Shown here piece after piece: positions 42,401 to 57,861 of a stretch of 64,000 nucleotides of DNA. The position numbers were made by a program, and so were the translations under genes. Source of the DNA: Hyaloperonospora brassicae. Its lineage: Eukaryota > Oomycota > Peronosporomycetes > Peronosporales > Peronosporaceae. The notes beneath the pieces are model-generated. The model saw nothing but the letters and a program-made list of their open reading frames with translations, searched no databases and had not been told where the DNA came from. The stretch's first letter is position 1; each line of letters opens with the position of its first letter. Where the stretch lies: NCBI GenBank assembly GCA_947650285.1, contig CANTFL010001332.1, positions 806,001 through 870,000 on the forward strand. The letters run 5' to 3'.

Positions 42401-44840
42401 TCGAACTGAAATGTCGAAGTACTTGGTAACGGTGAATCAATGTTTTCGTATGCTCGATGTCTTTTCCGATATATATATTTTAGTGTTTTCAAATTGCCTG
42501 TATCTTTAATCGATATATTATTAGGCCTTAGACCTCAGGTCTGACGAGACTATGTCATTACCACTAATATCGCACTTTATCATCAAAGATTTATAGGCTA
42601 ATCCGGACCGACCTCTCTAATTGGTATACGTCTCAGTGGTTATAAAAGGATCGGGTCACTGAATGTTGATTTTTTATCAAACTTGTGACGTCATCGTTCC
42701 CCAGCTTATCTAAACAGACGTGATCAGAGATTCCAGCATTCACTTTCAAATCAAATACAGCTTATATCGATGCTAATTAATTTTATTTACTTTCTATGTA
42801 CGTTGAAGGGACCGACCGCGACGAATTGTTTTCGTCACTAAGATGGCCAGATATCGATTGGGAATCGACAAGAGTGGCCTTGTACACCGTATTCAACGTG
42901 CATGATGAGTAAAATGCATGAATGAACTAAATGCATCTGAAACCCGAGTGGATTGTCACGCTGTGCAACGCTATAACACCTTGGTGATATTAAAACCAGA
43001 TTAGATGTCGTTATAGAGTGCAATCAATAGACTTGTAGTGACAAGAGTGGCGAATGTCTTAGATCCGAGGTACATGGTAGTGTCCGACGTTCTCTATCGC
43101 AGTAAAGTGGTCTAATACGTGTATCGCCAGGATAAAATGACGCGGGTACTCATCTGGCTTGCTCCGTAAGTGAAAATGCAGAATTTTAGATATTGAACGC
43201 ATATATATATGCTTCGGACGATATGTACGGCTTCGCGGCCCGTAAAGACGCATACAAATGGTTCACCCCTTGGGCGATGTATTATTATGCATAAACGTTT
43301 ATGAGCTGTATGGGAACGGCGAATTATTGCTAAATATTTTGAGATAATACAATGTCATTTTCTAAAGCTGCGGAGTGGCATCCACGACAATAAAGTACAT
43401 TACTATGCAACTGGGATGCTTGTAATCTGGCGAACGCTTGCTCCTTTTATTCTTCAGGACCATTTTGTGCTGATTCGAAGTTGCTTGTTTAATTTCTATT
43501 CTGCTCGCAGAAGCGTACCTTTTCTAGGTCACAAACCTCAAAATCTAGCTGAATACTCTGATAGTCGAACTCTATTCGAGATCTGTAGAAGATTATAAAT
43601 ACATGGCTTCATTAAATCGGCCTCGGAGGAGATCTATCGAAAGGATAAAAGTTGAGTCACCCTAAATGTAAAAATTGACCAAATCAGGGCATACATCTAT
43701 TTGCTATTTTAGAGATACTTTCTCCCCGACTTCCAATGGTTTAATACATAAAAGAAATACATATGAAAATTGAAAAGGGCATTATAACTTCGCGGATACG
43801 AGCCCGATTGTAGATTTAGCATCTTGATACTAGATTTTATACTTTATCAAATCGAACTTTGAGGTATTAAATTGTACAAGGTTTCCAAACGAATTAATAT
43901 CCATTAATTAGGTACACTCATCGATCTAGCTAATGTACAAAGAAATATGAAGGCGACTACATTGTAATTTATGAGCATGGTCTGATACCTTGCGTACGTA
44001 ATTAAATAGCTGCGAGCGCGCTAATATTTTATATAATCCTTCTTAATAAAAATTCTAGCGCCATTAAATTGGTTATGGCAAACAAATTTTATTGCGTGCT
44101 ATTTCGTCTACATGATTCCTTCTGATCGCTGAGACCCATATGAATAATAGGAAAATTGCCGCTGCTAATCTAGATCAGTGGACGCGTGAGCGCTTAGACA
44201 ACAAGTGGACGACGAATTTGTACTTTATTTTGTGGTAAAAGATATATTTTGTAGGCAAACGAGCTATTGTTTATATTTGTTTCAATACGTTAAGTTTAAG
44301 CTGGTATAGTTCATTAAGGAGTCATGAAGGTTGTCAAAATAAGTCAACCACCTGGTTATATTATTATACCCATATGTAACTGGTAGTCTACGATTTTCAA
44401 ATGAATTGCGCTTAAACTATTCAACCTGGCCGAGACTCAAGATCTACGATATTCCGAGTGCAAACATGTATTTGACGCGTCGGCGATAATGTGAAAGCAA
44501 TGGCATTCACGACTCTGTCGTATATTAGAGATTTTTAAACAGCGTTTTCTCATATTTAAACGCACTACAACTGTTATCACGTATAACAAATAAGGATTCT
44601 TGGGATAAGGTGATGCGGCTTGTGCATTAAAGGATGTTTCTTAACTTGCGTGTGTATGTGGGTTATACATTGTGCTAAGTTATTATTATTACTATAATTA
44701 TCAAGCAAACGGTCGACCGACAGCGCTGTAGCTCCACTAATAGACCTTGGCAGAGGTATACCAGTTGTATCGGGTTCTATAACCGGTATCAGCAAAAACC
44801 ATAACCTTTGGGTCCTGTTGTGACGGGGTCCAAATGCACG
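39421..44840. other. AT-rich stretch without identifiable genes
   Basis: Frames are short (under 80 codons) and none is recognisable. The first 1-2 kb should hold the 3' part of the preceding relic, but I could not align the antisense region or an LTR with confidence. Nothing else can be supported. Confidence 0.4.
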
Positions 44841-44849
44841 TTACTTCCC

Positions 44850-45590
44850 GACAGTGACGCCTTTCCATTTCTTGACGGTTGTTCAATCAAGTTCTTGCGG
44901 CACACTCAGAAAGAAAGGGAGCGCGACAACAACTAATGATCGGTCAGCTCAACGGATGGATAATTACCGAAGAGATGAAGAGAAATGCACAGCAAGCGAC
45001 ATTATGCTTGCATAAAAGATGAAAAACAACATACAATATACGATTCACTTTTGGCCATACTAATTAGGCAACAAGCGTCATCTAGTAAGCGCTCACGTCA
45101 AATTAGAATCTAAGAGGATGACACATGCTGTGCGACTAGTTCAACATATCTCTCGTACTTCTAAGTATTTTCTCAGTATATTTTAACGCGCCTGCTCATT
45201 CGCGCATAGAACATCGTATGACCTCTATGCAGCAATAATGTTCTGCTTCAATGTCAATAATACCCTTACATGAACGTGTTTTGTACTCGGGTATTTCTGA
45301 TGTGCCAATTAATTCTCATTTTACAATCTAACACTACTTTGCCTATACAAGAAGTTTACATAGATAAAGCTTAAGCAATTACGTTCTCTCGCCGACTACA
45401 TAAATTTATCGTCAAACAAAAAAATTCAAAGTCCCCACGACCCTTTATGGCCCAATCCGTCACCACAAAGCGGGACCCACCGAGCTCAACTATGACTTTT
45501 ACATCGACAACAGGATTAAACTAGTTTCAGCTTTGATGCGTATCATCAAACAAGGTATAGTGAAACCCAATCACCATTCTCATTTCTATA
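44850..45590 (+). mobile_element. Possible relic of another retroelement (protease and RT traces)
   Basis: At about 44870-44912 a translation reads FLDGCSIKFLRHTQ, similar in layout to LVDCGASNNFVRRQ of the Gypsy-B protease. At about 45541-45585 RIIKQGIVKPNHHSHFY resembles the part of RT near GIIRPSxSPxxSP. The two are 0.65 kb apart, closer than in Gypsy-B, so this would be a different or deleted element. Evidence is weak and limited to short motifs. Confidence 0.3.
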
Positions 45591-45599
45591 AGCCTTAAG

Positions 45600-48500
45600 G
45601 ACTATTTATTTAACTTTATTCTTTTTACAGAAGACAGGCTACGGAACTATTTTCCTCAATTTCAAATTGCTGCTTTTTTTGAAAAGGTGATGGCAAAACG
45701 ACCACAACAAAATTGGCTCACATATCAAACTTCGTTGTGAGGCCTCGTGCACTTTTAAACATGATTTAAGAGGGGCATGGACGCTAATGGATCTGACGAT
45801 ATCGATACGCCTCGACACTTCAAACTAGTGCGCGGTGTAGATATACATAATGTATTCGTTACGAGTATTTATGTACGATGTAAGATATACTACTACTGTT
45901 ATTTACAGTATCAATGCGCGTTATGTCGGCATATGAGGCGCATTAAGATAGAGGATTGAAAACATAGGGTAACATAAATAATTATTAATCTAAAGATTTT
46001 ATAGCTATTTCATTGCATATTATCACGAGTGTTTTGACCACTATCTTCTCATTACGGCATGTATCTTCATTAGTGCTACCTTACACGATATTCATACCAA
46101 ATAAGCATACTATGTTGAAACTAAAACTAGGGGTTCTCTGTGCGGCTCTGCTTCAGTTTGACCATCTTCAGATTACGTAAGCTCATTACGAGGTTGCATC
46201 GAAAACAAAGTCCCCGTATCTGTGTAACGAGGGTCGATTAAACACATACTCCCTTGTCTTAAAACTTTAAAAGGTTGGCTACGCGTTACATTTCACAATT
46301 TACTTGCTATTGAGCCTATATGAGTCGTGTTCCAAAACCACATAAAGTGTAAGGGAACCTAGATCCGCGCAACCGTATAGTACCCACCTCTTGCTGAAGA
46401 ATTTGATGACCGATCCGTATTTTTCGGAGGAAAGCATCAACTCCAACCGGTTACGAGCCTCTTTTCATCAAAATTGTAGTTTGTATGGGCTTATGCCTTA
46501 TAATCTTAGAGCAAATAGGTTTCAAAATCAAACAGTACAATTTCCGATATGTACGGGGGTTTGATTAAGTAGTACTTGAGTGAATGGGACAAATTGTTTT
46601 TGATTTTTTACTATAAAAAAATTCTGTATACTCTGCGTAGGCGATATTAATGGCTAACGCAGTTGCAATTTGCGTTAAATTTGTGTAAAATCTATAATTT
46701 TACTCAAGTATTCGTGCCTCAAGCTCGCTCTTCTTGAGAACTTCGAATGAGCAGAATAGGCTATTCCAGCGTATGCACATAATATTATATTATTATCGCA
46801 AGCTACAAAATATTACGGGTACAATATTTATTTGGGGTTGTTTTTTTCACAAGCGATGGGATTTCAGAATTTACGTCAATAAATATTTACAAAAAAATCG
46901 GTGTTTTACGATCATTTATGTAACTCATGGTACCCTAGTAAAATATCTCGGCTATACATTAGCCTGTCCTTCTTTAAGGCGCCAAAAACACACAAGAATG
47001 GTCTTTCTTCGAAGATCTGTACGGTTTGACCAATCACCTCGTCTCTTGACATCGTCTATTGAACTTTAAATGCAAGCCTTAGGCACTTGTACTAATCGCT
47101 GAATGGTGATGAGACCCCCTTCCAAGGTAGCATCATTATGCGAAATAAACTTTCATTCGAAGTGCCAGAAGCTGGTCGCATGTAAATAAGTAGATATATT
47201 TTTGACCTGCAAAGAGTACCCTTAATTATTAACTTTTCATTTTAACATCGGCAAATCATTTCTCGGTATATGAATGATAAGTTAGAGTGGTGAATGGAGA
47301 TCATATCTGCACAATTTAATTGGTTTATATATTTTTAGTACGACAGGATACTCGTTTGTTTCATCTCCGATATGCAAAGTAACGGGTATAGTCAAAGCTG
47401 CCTCAACACTATCAGTCGCAACGGCGGCGTTGGTCAAAATAAAATTTGCGGGTATGGTCTCACTATCGTATATAGAGTTAATAAGCGCCCTCACGTCTTA
47501 TATTTTTGAAATTAACCTCCTTTTTGGCTCCTTGGCTTCAGTTCCACGCATAAATGATGAAGTTTTTAATGTAGACTAAGCTGTACTAAAATTATAACTA
47601 TCATGGACATCTTCAGCTGCATCAAGCACCCGATCCATGTCACCCTTATCCATGCTCTCCTTACTTATTCATCAACAGAATTCGTGGAGGCATGTGTTAT
47701 CTAAGAGTTCAATACCCTGAGATATGGCATTTCATTTTCTTCCGTATTAAAAAAACACGGATATATGGTATGTCGTGTATGTATATATCATGCAAAAGAA
47801 AATGCAAAAGTTCAAGGGTGAAAGTCCGTGTGGCTTTGTAAGGTGAAGTTGCGAATCTAGAGTCTCGAAACGAGGAAGCATTCGAATGAGAAACAGATAA
47901 ATAAACTTGATTTCATTTATTAGTGATACATTACATATGATGTAGTCATCTGGGGGGCTACAGAAAGATCTGAAACATAGTATTTTGTATAAATGTTTAC
48001 AGCCGTAGGTTTGCTTTCCGTGACAGAAGGCTTTTGCAACGATATGTACCATGAGCTATGAACGATAACAAAGCGACTATATGAACATGTGCTCATGTTC
48101 TCCTATCGTCTGCGCGAGAATGTCTGCTTTTTAGTAATGTTAATTTGGAATGTCGAGGTTATAGATGTGTAGATGCGTCGCTACTTAAAGCTTTAGATGC
48201 CGTTGGCATGGGACGACGAGTTTGAAGCTGCAGGTCTTACATACGGTACATTTTATGAATGCTGCTTAATTTCTCTCTTTTCCAATAACTCCACAATCCT
48301 TTTTAACAAGTTTCGGAACCCAAAACCTTTTATTCCAGTTCTGGGATTATTCTTGTTCTCTCCATCCTCGAAAATGCCCTTTAGGAACGATATGATGTAG
48401 TATCGACTACCCTTTTCAATCTACGTTACTATAACCCACTTTTTACGTGTCGGCGTAAAAAAGCCGTTGTTTGTCTATATCCTTAGAAGGAGGATGCGGC

Positions 48501-51500
48501 ATATCGAAACCTCGCATAACTTTGATTTCTAGCACACGATGAATCCTATTCCAGTATCGGACCACACATTAAGCCTATAATAAGTACATACACGCTTTAA
48601 CAGCTCATCTTCGGTGATCGTTGTAATTGATAGTGGAATTAGTATAATTTAAAGCTTATAATGTCACATTGTAAAGTTGATTACTAAATATATTACGAAC
48701 GTTAGCCGCTGTATTGCATAATGTTACATACGAAATCTTGCTCACGATTTTCCTAATCGACCATAGCTTAAACATTAAATTTATAATACATTGAACAGAT
48801 ATGTCCTTATGCTGACACCACTTATATTCAAACAATGGCTTTTTCTAAAATCGACCGACGAGGGCTATCAGTGTGTCGATGTCTCTATATATATCGGCTG
48901 ACAAATTATTTTACTGACCTAAGGCACGTGGACGTTCTAATAATTAAATTGCACAAAAACGATAGCAAGGCATTTACTATAGTTTGTGCTCGGCGGGGTC
49001 TCAGTGGTGGCAAACTCAATCTAATGTCTCATCGCATAGAAGGTACACGTTTATATCATCTTTTACACGACTACTCGCTATCTGGACCGACAATATGTCT
49101 GTGTCGTTGAATCATACGATAGTCAAACACATGTCGAAAATGGGCAATTGGAGCTGTTGCGGATCATTCATAAGCCAAACTAAGAATGATATTGATGTCT
49201 TCCTATGACAATGCAATGGTACTGATTAAAATAGAAGATATTAAAGTATAATGACCTGTATTCGCGACCGTATGTCACACCGGAAGGACTTAAATCGGTA
49301 TAACAGTCCCAACTTATTGGGTGCAAAAAGTCTGAAGTATGAAAATGGTGTGTAAAAATTTGAATTTGGAATCAATATGAGCAGGTAACGCTTTGAAACA
49401 AATACCGGTAATACCGAGGACGGGTCGTTGTGATTGGATCCAGTGTAATATCGGTAAGCGATTAAGCACTTTTCCGAGATGATATCCCATGACGATTGGA
49501 AACAAATGTATCTTCACTTAGAAGTAAAATACTACATATAAACGACAAAAGTAGGTTAAGTTTCAGATGTTACGGATTTATACGATCACATGGATGTTTA
49601 ATTCGCGGTTGCGAAATGAGAGATAAAAAGGAGTAAAAACTATTACGAAAAAGAGTTTTAAAGTCACATTTAGGCATTAAATACCCCGACTGAAGATAAT
49701 TGTGAGCATTTGTCAACCCATCCATCCTTATCCTATACGAAGTTTACTGTGTTCACTCCAATTTAAATTTAAAGTCGATGCAAACAACATATACTATATA
49801 TCAAGATCATATCTGAGGTCAGTGTCATAAATTAACTGATAGCACACCAAGCATGGATATACGTAGCAATTACGATCAATATGCTTTTGAAAAACTTTAA
49901 GATATTATACTAAATATTCAGATCAAATATTTAGCGAAGGATTTTTAACTAACCTTATAAATCTGTCAAATTTTACGGAACTCGAAGATTTCAATTTCTT
50001 TAACGATATATAATAAATTATGATTTTGATTTTATCAAAGTACGCTATACAAAATAGTGAAAGTATAAACGTCTCAATAAGCGTATGAGCCACGACGGTC
50101 CATCGCGCTACCTAGGACGCTACTTTAATAAAACATATATCGTTTTTAAAGATTGTTTCTATAGATAAAAAGGTTTTGCCATTGGCTGGACATTATTTTG
50201 GTAATTAATTAAAATAATTTACTATCTTCACTTCACTTCACGACACGTGTACCCGTGCTTAGGGCAATATCGTTCTTGCACCTCGACGGCAGATATTTCA
50301 CGCGCCAATATTCTTATGCTTTTTGAATGATGTACTTAAAAACGCAAAGTTCATAGAAGACAAATACAGTGACTAGATGCAACAAGCAAGAGACGAATAT
50401 ACGGCCAAGATCGACCAGCTGACTCAGCAGAGACCGACCTGACATATTCCGGCTCGTTCAGGTGGTCCAAAATTAGTATTTAGTAAAATCAGGCATCGAA
50501 GCGACATCATTTGTAAAGAGACAGAGTGTGTGACCTAAAATTAAAATTGGCGTTCTTCGATCGCTATGCATTTCAATTACGTGCATCAATCAAACTTATC
50601 ACACTCCTGATATAATTTTTGGTCGGTTCATTCTTTGATCGTTAGAAATAGCTTTTTCAGCATAAATTCACGGCAAAAAGGTAAGCAGAACACATTTAGT
50701 GCTAACGTACTGGACTGCCTCTTTTTATCCGGCAAGTCTAAGCGTAGTGAATCCAGACCTTCAGTCAGCTATTTTAGATTAGCCACTTTCTAACAACGAC
50801 TTATTTAAATCGATAAAAATTAAAGAAGTTCCCTTCTTTTGAAGGTTTTCGGTACATTCAATGCAATAGAAAGCCGCCGAAGTCCATTTCGAGTCATTAA
50901 TAAATCATATTCAGATGTCTTTATCGACCTGTTTGCATATTCATTGCCGAGAGAGATTGTTTGCTTCACCGGTCATGTCAACATGCTTTCAAATTGAAAC
51001 AAAGAATTTCCCGAACAGATTTCAAAACCGTATTTGCACGAAAATCTATAAACAAAACTGTTTATATCAGTATCTCTCGACATCGCCACCAACAGACTTA
51101 GAAGTTCTTACATATGGACTGAACCGCGCTTATCATCGAGCCTCGACTAGTGAACACTATATCAGATCTCATGATATTCTGTATATCCCGATTATTGTGC
51201 TGATAAAGGAATACAATCAATGAAATAATTTTATTTTACTGATCGCGCTTACTATGAATCTCTGTTAATTTATAATTGTAACTAATACAGCACGGATGGT
51301 TTTTTGATAGTTAAGGTAATATTCGCCCAACTATCAATGCATTTATCGAGCTATACATAGGCGTAATATGAGCCTGGATTATCGCTGTCTTACCTAAATT
51401 CACATTCTTGTCAACTCGAAATTATCATATTGGTGTTACACCATTTGGTAAAGTACGTCTTACTAAGATGAGAGATATCTGGATATCTTCTGCAGTTATT

Positions 51501-54500
51501 AGTGTTTTTCTGCATGAAGCCCGGCGAAATCGATTTATTTGTTTCATCCCTTGATTATAAAGCGCAATTTTATTTCGCTCGCCTTGCGTTGCGCTCTTTC
51601 AAGGCGTCAATAAATTGTGAATTCCAATTATTCATAATTTTTAATCTTTAAAAAAGCAATCATCGGCCTGATAGTTACGCTGGATTTTACAATGCTTTAA
51701 AACAAAAGTTCACAGTATGTCACTCTCACAACATCAAGCGCACGACCGGTAGAAGACTTGTCAAGGCGTAAAAAGGCATTGACATCGGTTATCACAAAGA
51801 TTAAATGTATTTTAATTTTCCTCATCACATTTACATAGATATAAGATTCCTATAACAATTTCTAGTGAAAAGATAATCAAGAAAAATGTATTGGATAGCT
51901 TCTTTGCGATTTATATCCTTTTTAGGGGTGCAGCGATTGCTTAAAAAGGCTAGCGATCACGACACATATCAAGCTGAGGCACAAAACTTCTTTTTTTTCG
52001 TCTGATCCATAAATTCGGAAGAGGACTCTATAGCCCCTAACTTGCTAAAATACATAACATAATTCAGGAGTGCGATACATATTGTTGGTTAAGCTATTAA
52101 TGTAAGGATCATTATACAAACAAATAGAGGATCAAATAAGCGCGTTCATCAAGTCGATAAATAGAAAAATGATGAAGCGATTGAAAAGAACGAGCTGTAC
52201 AGTGCAAATCAACTTCGAGATTTCTAGCGCGGATGTATAGGGATCAAACTACTGATGCTTCCTTTCGTTTGTTGTAATCTATTGAACACCGTATCAAATA
52301 CATTCTGTTGTACAAAGTGATATATAAATTGAACGGGAACTCCCAATGTGCGCTTATGTAGCTGTCGTTCGTGAAAATGAGAATCATATAAATTATTCTT
52401 GTAGTTATATATACTTAATAACTTGAATACAAGAGCAAATATTTTGGCTTATAGTAATGCGCTCGTCGTAGACTTCATCGCAGCCATCGTTGGTAAGTAC
52501 TTCGACAACACACCTTCATTGCATGCGCTAAGAGTTACCCCAAACCATGGAAGTCACTTCCAGTTAAGTTGTTTTGTGCTCATTTACATACCAATATCAA
52601 TTCATACCGACGTCCTGGTAAATTGTGATTTACGAGAGTTCCTGTCATTGATAATTTATATTCATTTTTATCACAACATATATTTCTTAATTATAAATGT
52701 GCATAGCGCGGCCATGTCATTTGTTTTAATAAATGATGAAATGATTGAAATACTATCTACATAATCTTATGATGCAATGAAGTCAGATTAATTCCTACCT
52801 GCGCAGGCTTCGTTGGATGAAATCTATGCTGCGTGTGTTACGATTATCGCAGCCATGAAAGTGCGGATGCAAACCGCATTTGACTACTCACTTGTCGAAC
52901 GAGGGCTTCGTTACGACTGACACGTATACCGCTATTTAACCTGTCGTTCCTATCAAACTCCACACATTTAAAGCATCCGCTTACACGGCTTCTTGACCTG
53001 ATACAATGTGACATGTAGCACGCCTATATCATACTACAATGTTGCCCCTTTGTAGGTATTACAATCAGACACAGAATAACGTTCTAGTTCATAGTAGCAA
53101 CCTCTGTTGCGAGTATCACATCTGCAAACGAGACCCCTTGCATCACATTTGTCTACTAACGCGGCCTTGTGTAAAATGGATTGCACCGTCATTACCAATA
53201 GTAGTCTACTGGATCGCATCTGACAAATAACTTGAGCTTAATGCCACTCCTATTTATCGCTTAACTCAACAAGGATGCGCAAACTACGCCGTCCACAATA
53301 CCCCCGGACATTTGAACATTATTTCTCTTCCACGTCATACGCATTTTGTCGTTCTATTCTGATACAGACTGGATAAAGGGATGTCGAAAATCGTTAATAT
53401 GCTGAATTGAGACCTGCCGTCATTGATCGAGCACAAAATACACTGCCATACAAAAAATCAGTCACTTTTGTGCAGGAGCAAGGAGCTTCCATAAAATAAG
53501 GTATCGCTAGAAAGAAAGGAAATTATGATGAAAACCTTTAAATTATAGAATATCATGTCGAAGACTATACTGTGGCAAAGCGGTCACAAGAATATTACCT
53601 TAAGTCGAACTTGGTAGGGCATGGATCGTAAGCAGCAGCCAAGTCCAAAAAACTCTAGTTGTAGGATAAAAGAGCGGAGACAGGTGGATCAGGATTTTGT
53701 GCCCAAACTCAACAGATCGCAAGCTCATTAATGGCAAGGATAAGTAATATGATTTATATCAGGGCGTTTTTTTCGTTATCTGAAATACTTCTCAGTCGGG
53801 CATCGCAATCTAATAAGATGTCTCAATCCGTGGGCCATCTATGTATAAATCTGGTGTGAACCAGGACAATATTCAAAGAAGGTGTACTTGGTGCGGGCCA
53901 GATAGGTACAAGGGACAGTTTTTTTGGGAATGGGTACCTCTAGCCTTCAATTTTTCAGTAAACATAGGCATTCTGATCTGTTTTTTATTTATTCAATTTA
54001 AATTATATCAGGTCCATTTCGGTTTCCAGTACTCGTGTCGACTTCTCATCCGGTTTATATGACTGGTCACCATACGTCAGGAAACGTCACATACCATAAT
54101 TAAGAAATTTATCTATATATTATTGTAGGGATCTTGCATTTTTAAGCAAAAACCCAAATGCGAATGGATCTAGCAAAAAAGTAAAAGAAATGGGTGTTAA
54201 ATTGCGAGATAAATCATATGGTCAGAAGGCACGTACGTCGAGCACCACTGTTGGGTAAGCCAATCTAAATCACATCGGGGCAACTCATTTAGAGCCTCAC
54301 TCACAATATACGCAATCGTGCAAGGTTTTTCACGCGGAAGCCCCAATTTCATCCACGGTCAAGATCAGCTTTGACTTGAGTCTACCTAAAGAGAGTCAAC
54401 CCGCCTTGCACCACCGGTACAAGGTGAGCGAAGTTTACAGCACGGAATCGGAGTGCCCATTCCATTATACATTCTTCTGGCACCAGTGGAGATTTATATC

Positions 54501-57500
54501 GAACCATTAATTAATCTATCGTCGGTCCACCATAATGCTGACCTCAATTCCAGATAAATATGATTTAATGGCACATGAGGTATTGTTTAACGCGCCACAA
54601 GCCTATCAGTTGAATGCGATCTTGATCGAATATTAGGTCCTGTACTCGCGAATGGTTCGCCAATGAAAAACATTTATATACTCTAAACAAGGTGTGCCAA
54701 GTATGGCTTTGTTACGAAGCATCTACATCGTGGCAAAGATGGGTGAATATTACATGCTCGGCTACGATAAAAAAAGCTTAAATGTACTCAGCATCATGCT
54801 GATGTCAAAAATGATTACATATCGTTTAAAACGGAGGTAATTTATTTTGGTTATTCAGGTTTTAATGCCTACAGCAAAAGCGAAATTTGCAGTTGCTGTA
54901 ATGATCTCATTTTATTGTACCCGTAGTGTTGAGCGTGTTAAGGAAACTTAAGCAAAGCAGCATCTTGATAAAACTCTAGCGCATGCATGATCAAAGTAGA
55001 CGAATAGTACCATAGATCAGAGATGCCTTGTTAAGGATTTGTTGTAATAGAAGACTAAAATGTGCGTATACGATATTTATAATTTATGGTGCTGATGATA
55101 GACCTATACATTCCGGGTAGGGAGTGGATGAGGCATGAATTTCTTTAATTTCCTCGATTCGACTGATTGAAATACATGTTCGATAACTATGATGGGCTGT
55201 TATCTAAGGGGAATATCGCTGTCATGGTGGTGAATAGGATATCTGATGCTTGCGATTATTACTTTTGTAGCGAGAGTGTGAATCTACCGGACTGGTAAGC
55301 CAGAGATATCTTACTGTGGCAATAATTATGTCCAAATGCTGCAAAATAATACATCACGTGCACACATAATTCAAATCTCATTTTTTGTGATGTAAAAGAT
55401 AGTGTATGGCTACGCAAATTGCCAAAAACTGTCAAACGTGTTTTGTGTCAACACGGACGCATAAAAGTATGCTGCTAATTAATAGTAGGCTTTACTCTAT
55501 GGCCATGAAAGAGGCAAAAAGAACGTTTTGTCCAAACATGAGGGATCGTAAGAAATTCACAACCAAAGTCTCAAGCGCTGAACGTAGGTCAATACAACTA
55601 TTATCGCAATGACTACTTGCATAATGCTAATGAGATAGTCGTGTAGAACGTAATAATGGATGAGAAGAAGGAAATGTGCGATATTTACAGTGTTAACGAG
55701 CTGATCGATGCAAAATTGTGCCTAAGAATATCTGAAACTACAGTCAAGCTGGTCACCGCGCGCAAAATAGCAGAATAGAATAGTACAAAAGAAAAATCAA
55801 CTAAGTACAGGTATATAGCAATAAATTAAAGTATGTGGGCATCTGATGCAACTAGATAAGAATTAGAATATATGATTCCATAAAACTGGATAAAGCTGTT
55901 GCCAGTTCATATGTGTCTTTATTGACAAAGATAAGGCGCTTTCCAATAATATTTGTGTTTCAACAGCCGGATGAGAAGCAATCGCACATAATCAACACTG
56001 GCAGAGATCATTTGTATACATGGTTTTTTAATGTAAATACAGCGATTCAGATTTCGCGTTTAATGTGCGCATTGGTAGACATGCCATTAGGTGTCTTACG
56101 GGCGTCTAGAAAACCATAAGTGTATAACAGGACATTCAAATGAAGTAGATACTGCCCTCCATTACATATTGTGGCTTATCACAGAGCCATAAAGTTTAAG
56201 TTGTAATGGTGATTTACCGATCCGGCGCAAATCAAATCTGTCAAATAGTACTCCAAATAGGTCAATTTATACTGCGGAGGTAGAACTATATTTTTTTATT
56301 TTTTCAAAGCCGTCATGCGCGATTGTAAATACAGTCAGCACTATATTTTTATGGTATTGCTCGCCAGAATCTGGTTACAAATGGATGCTGTAGTTGCTAC
56401 CGTCTTGCAATTATACAATCTACACATGCGCATGTGCGCATGCATATATTCTGCGATGCTATACGCAGTCCATACACGATTATAGCGAGAGCGTATAGAA
56501 AAATGAGCTGACATCTTTCTCCTCCTTTTTAGTTGCACGTTAAGAGTGTAATAAATGGAGTTTTGAGATTCGCGTTTAACTAACAAGTTGGTATATACAA
56601 ATATTTTTTACGATTGACACGCAAATTGAACGTTAACGAAAGATTCGTTGCGTGTAGTACTAAACATGGTGCCCAGTATAAACTTTTTGCTGCCTTGTGT
56701 CACACCTCAAGGCATGAAAAGTGCATAGTTAGCATTTACAATCACGTGTATGTGTACTTAAACCCTACCCGGCATTTCGACGTGTCAAGTATTTATGTAC
56801 CCGCTAATAAAGAATCTGAAATATCGATACATCTTTTTGATGCAGGATTCTCGTTACGTTGGTGAAATTATCTGGGTACGATGTGGTTCCAAGAACATTA
56901 ATCGCTTTGTTTGAAGAGAAGCTTAAATAGGATTAAAGCAGACTTTAAGTATAAAGTACCAATCGCTTCATTTCAACACTGCTAAAAATTGTAAATAGTC
57001 AACCTATTATCGACCCATTTTCGCGCAATAAGCCAGTTAAAGATGTAGCAAACTTCTTGTCCAATTTACGTTGATAATGAAGAGGAAATGTTACAATTAA
57101 CCAGCGTTTCAAAATATTATTTTGGATCATAAAGTGTCTTTAATTGATGCTTACTAGAATTAACATGAAGTAATTTTCGGAACGCATATTCATTATTATT
57201 CCGAGTGAAATCACCAGATTACTTAATATAATTTTATAGTTGAATTACTGTCCAAGCCCGGACGCGATCAACAAGCTCAATCTAAAGATGTAATACACAA
57301 AAATGTTCCGACATACAGATTTAATTGGTGCAACGCTACTACCGGCTGTTGGTCCTGGTGCACCCATGCACTTTAAAATCGATACGTCTAAATAGGCGCG
57401 CACTCAGTTTCTTTCGGTTGCACTTGACCTATTGCATCTTTGCTATGTAACATGCTTGAACATGCAAAATCTATAGATGCAAAGTTGTTGATACGTATAA

Positions 57501-57700
57501 TGTGATCATTGTCTGGAAGCGCGAATCATAAACAGATTGGTACTATGGCCGTGGCTCAATCTACCGCTGTTTCGTTGATGCTTTTTTTGTAGGAGAGAGA
57601 GGCTAAAGGCCGTGAGTAAAGAATTTGATGAGGCAAATAGAATTGTCGTGTTCTGACATTGCAAAATAAAGAGCAAAGCTTTGATTACAGCTATAAATAA
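45600..57700. other. Long AT-rich stretch without identifiable genes
   Basis: I see no recognisable protein, LTR, terminal repeat or RNA gene. Two spots look faintly coding. One is about 50355-50440, which reads as a Gln/Lys-rich helix (EYTAKIDQLTQQRPT). The other is about 52801-52920, a GC-richer frame of about 40 codons ending in TGA (CVTIIAAMKVRMQTAFDYSL). Both are too short to call. The rest looks like eroded repeat or neutral intergenic DNA. Confidence 0.4.
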
Positions 57701-57861
57701 AGTTGTAGCTACGTGTAATGGTGGGCCCGTTACATGAAATCGTCTCGTACCCTATTTTGATCCATTACCGACAATTGCTTTCCTCGCAACACGAGGCGAT
57801 CATTAACGGATGACAATCATCGATGAATGGTACTACGATTTCAATTTGTAAAATAGGACTT

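Noticed and set aside
56418..56446. Short alternating palindrome around CATGCGCATGTGCGCATG
   Set aside because: A low-complexity purine-pyrimidine run. Nothing nearby gives it meaning.
39421..57700. CRISPR arrays, tRNA genes, rRNA genes or bacterial operons
   Set aside because: No evenly spaced direct repeats, cloverleaf-like segments or conserved rRNA stretches were seen, and the window is clearly eukaryotic.
57716..57745. LTR-like start (GGGCCCGTTACATG) just left of the TIR element
   Set aside because: Only about 20 bases match the Gypsy-B LTR start and the following sequence does not align. It could be a remnant but is not callable.
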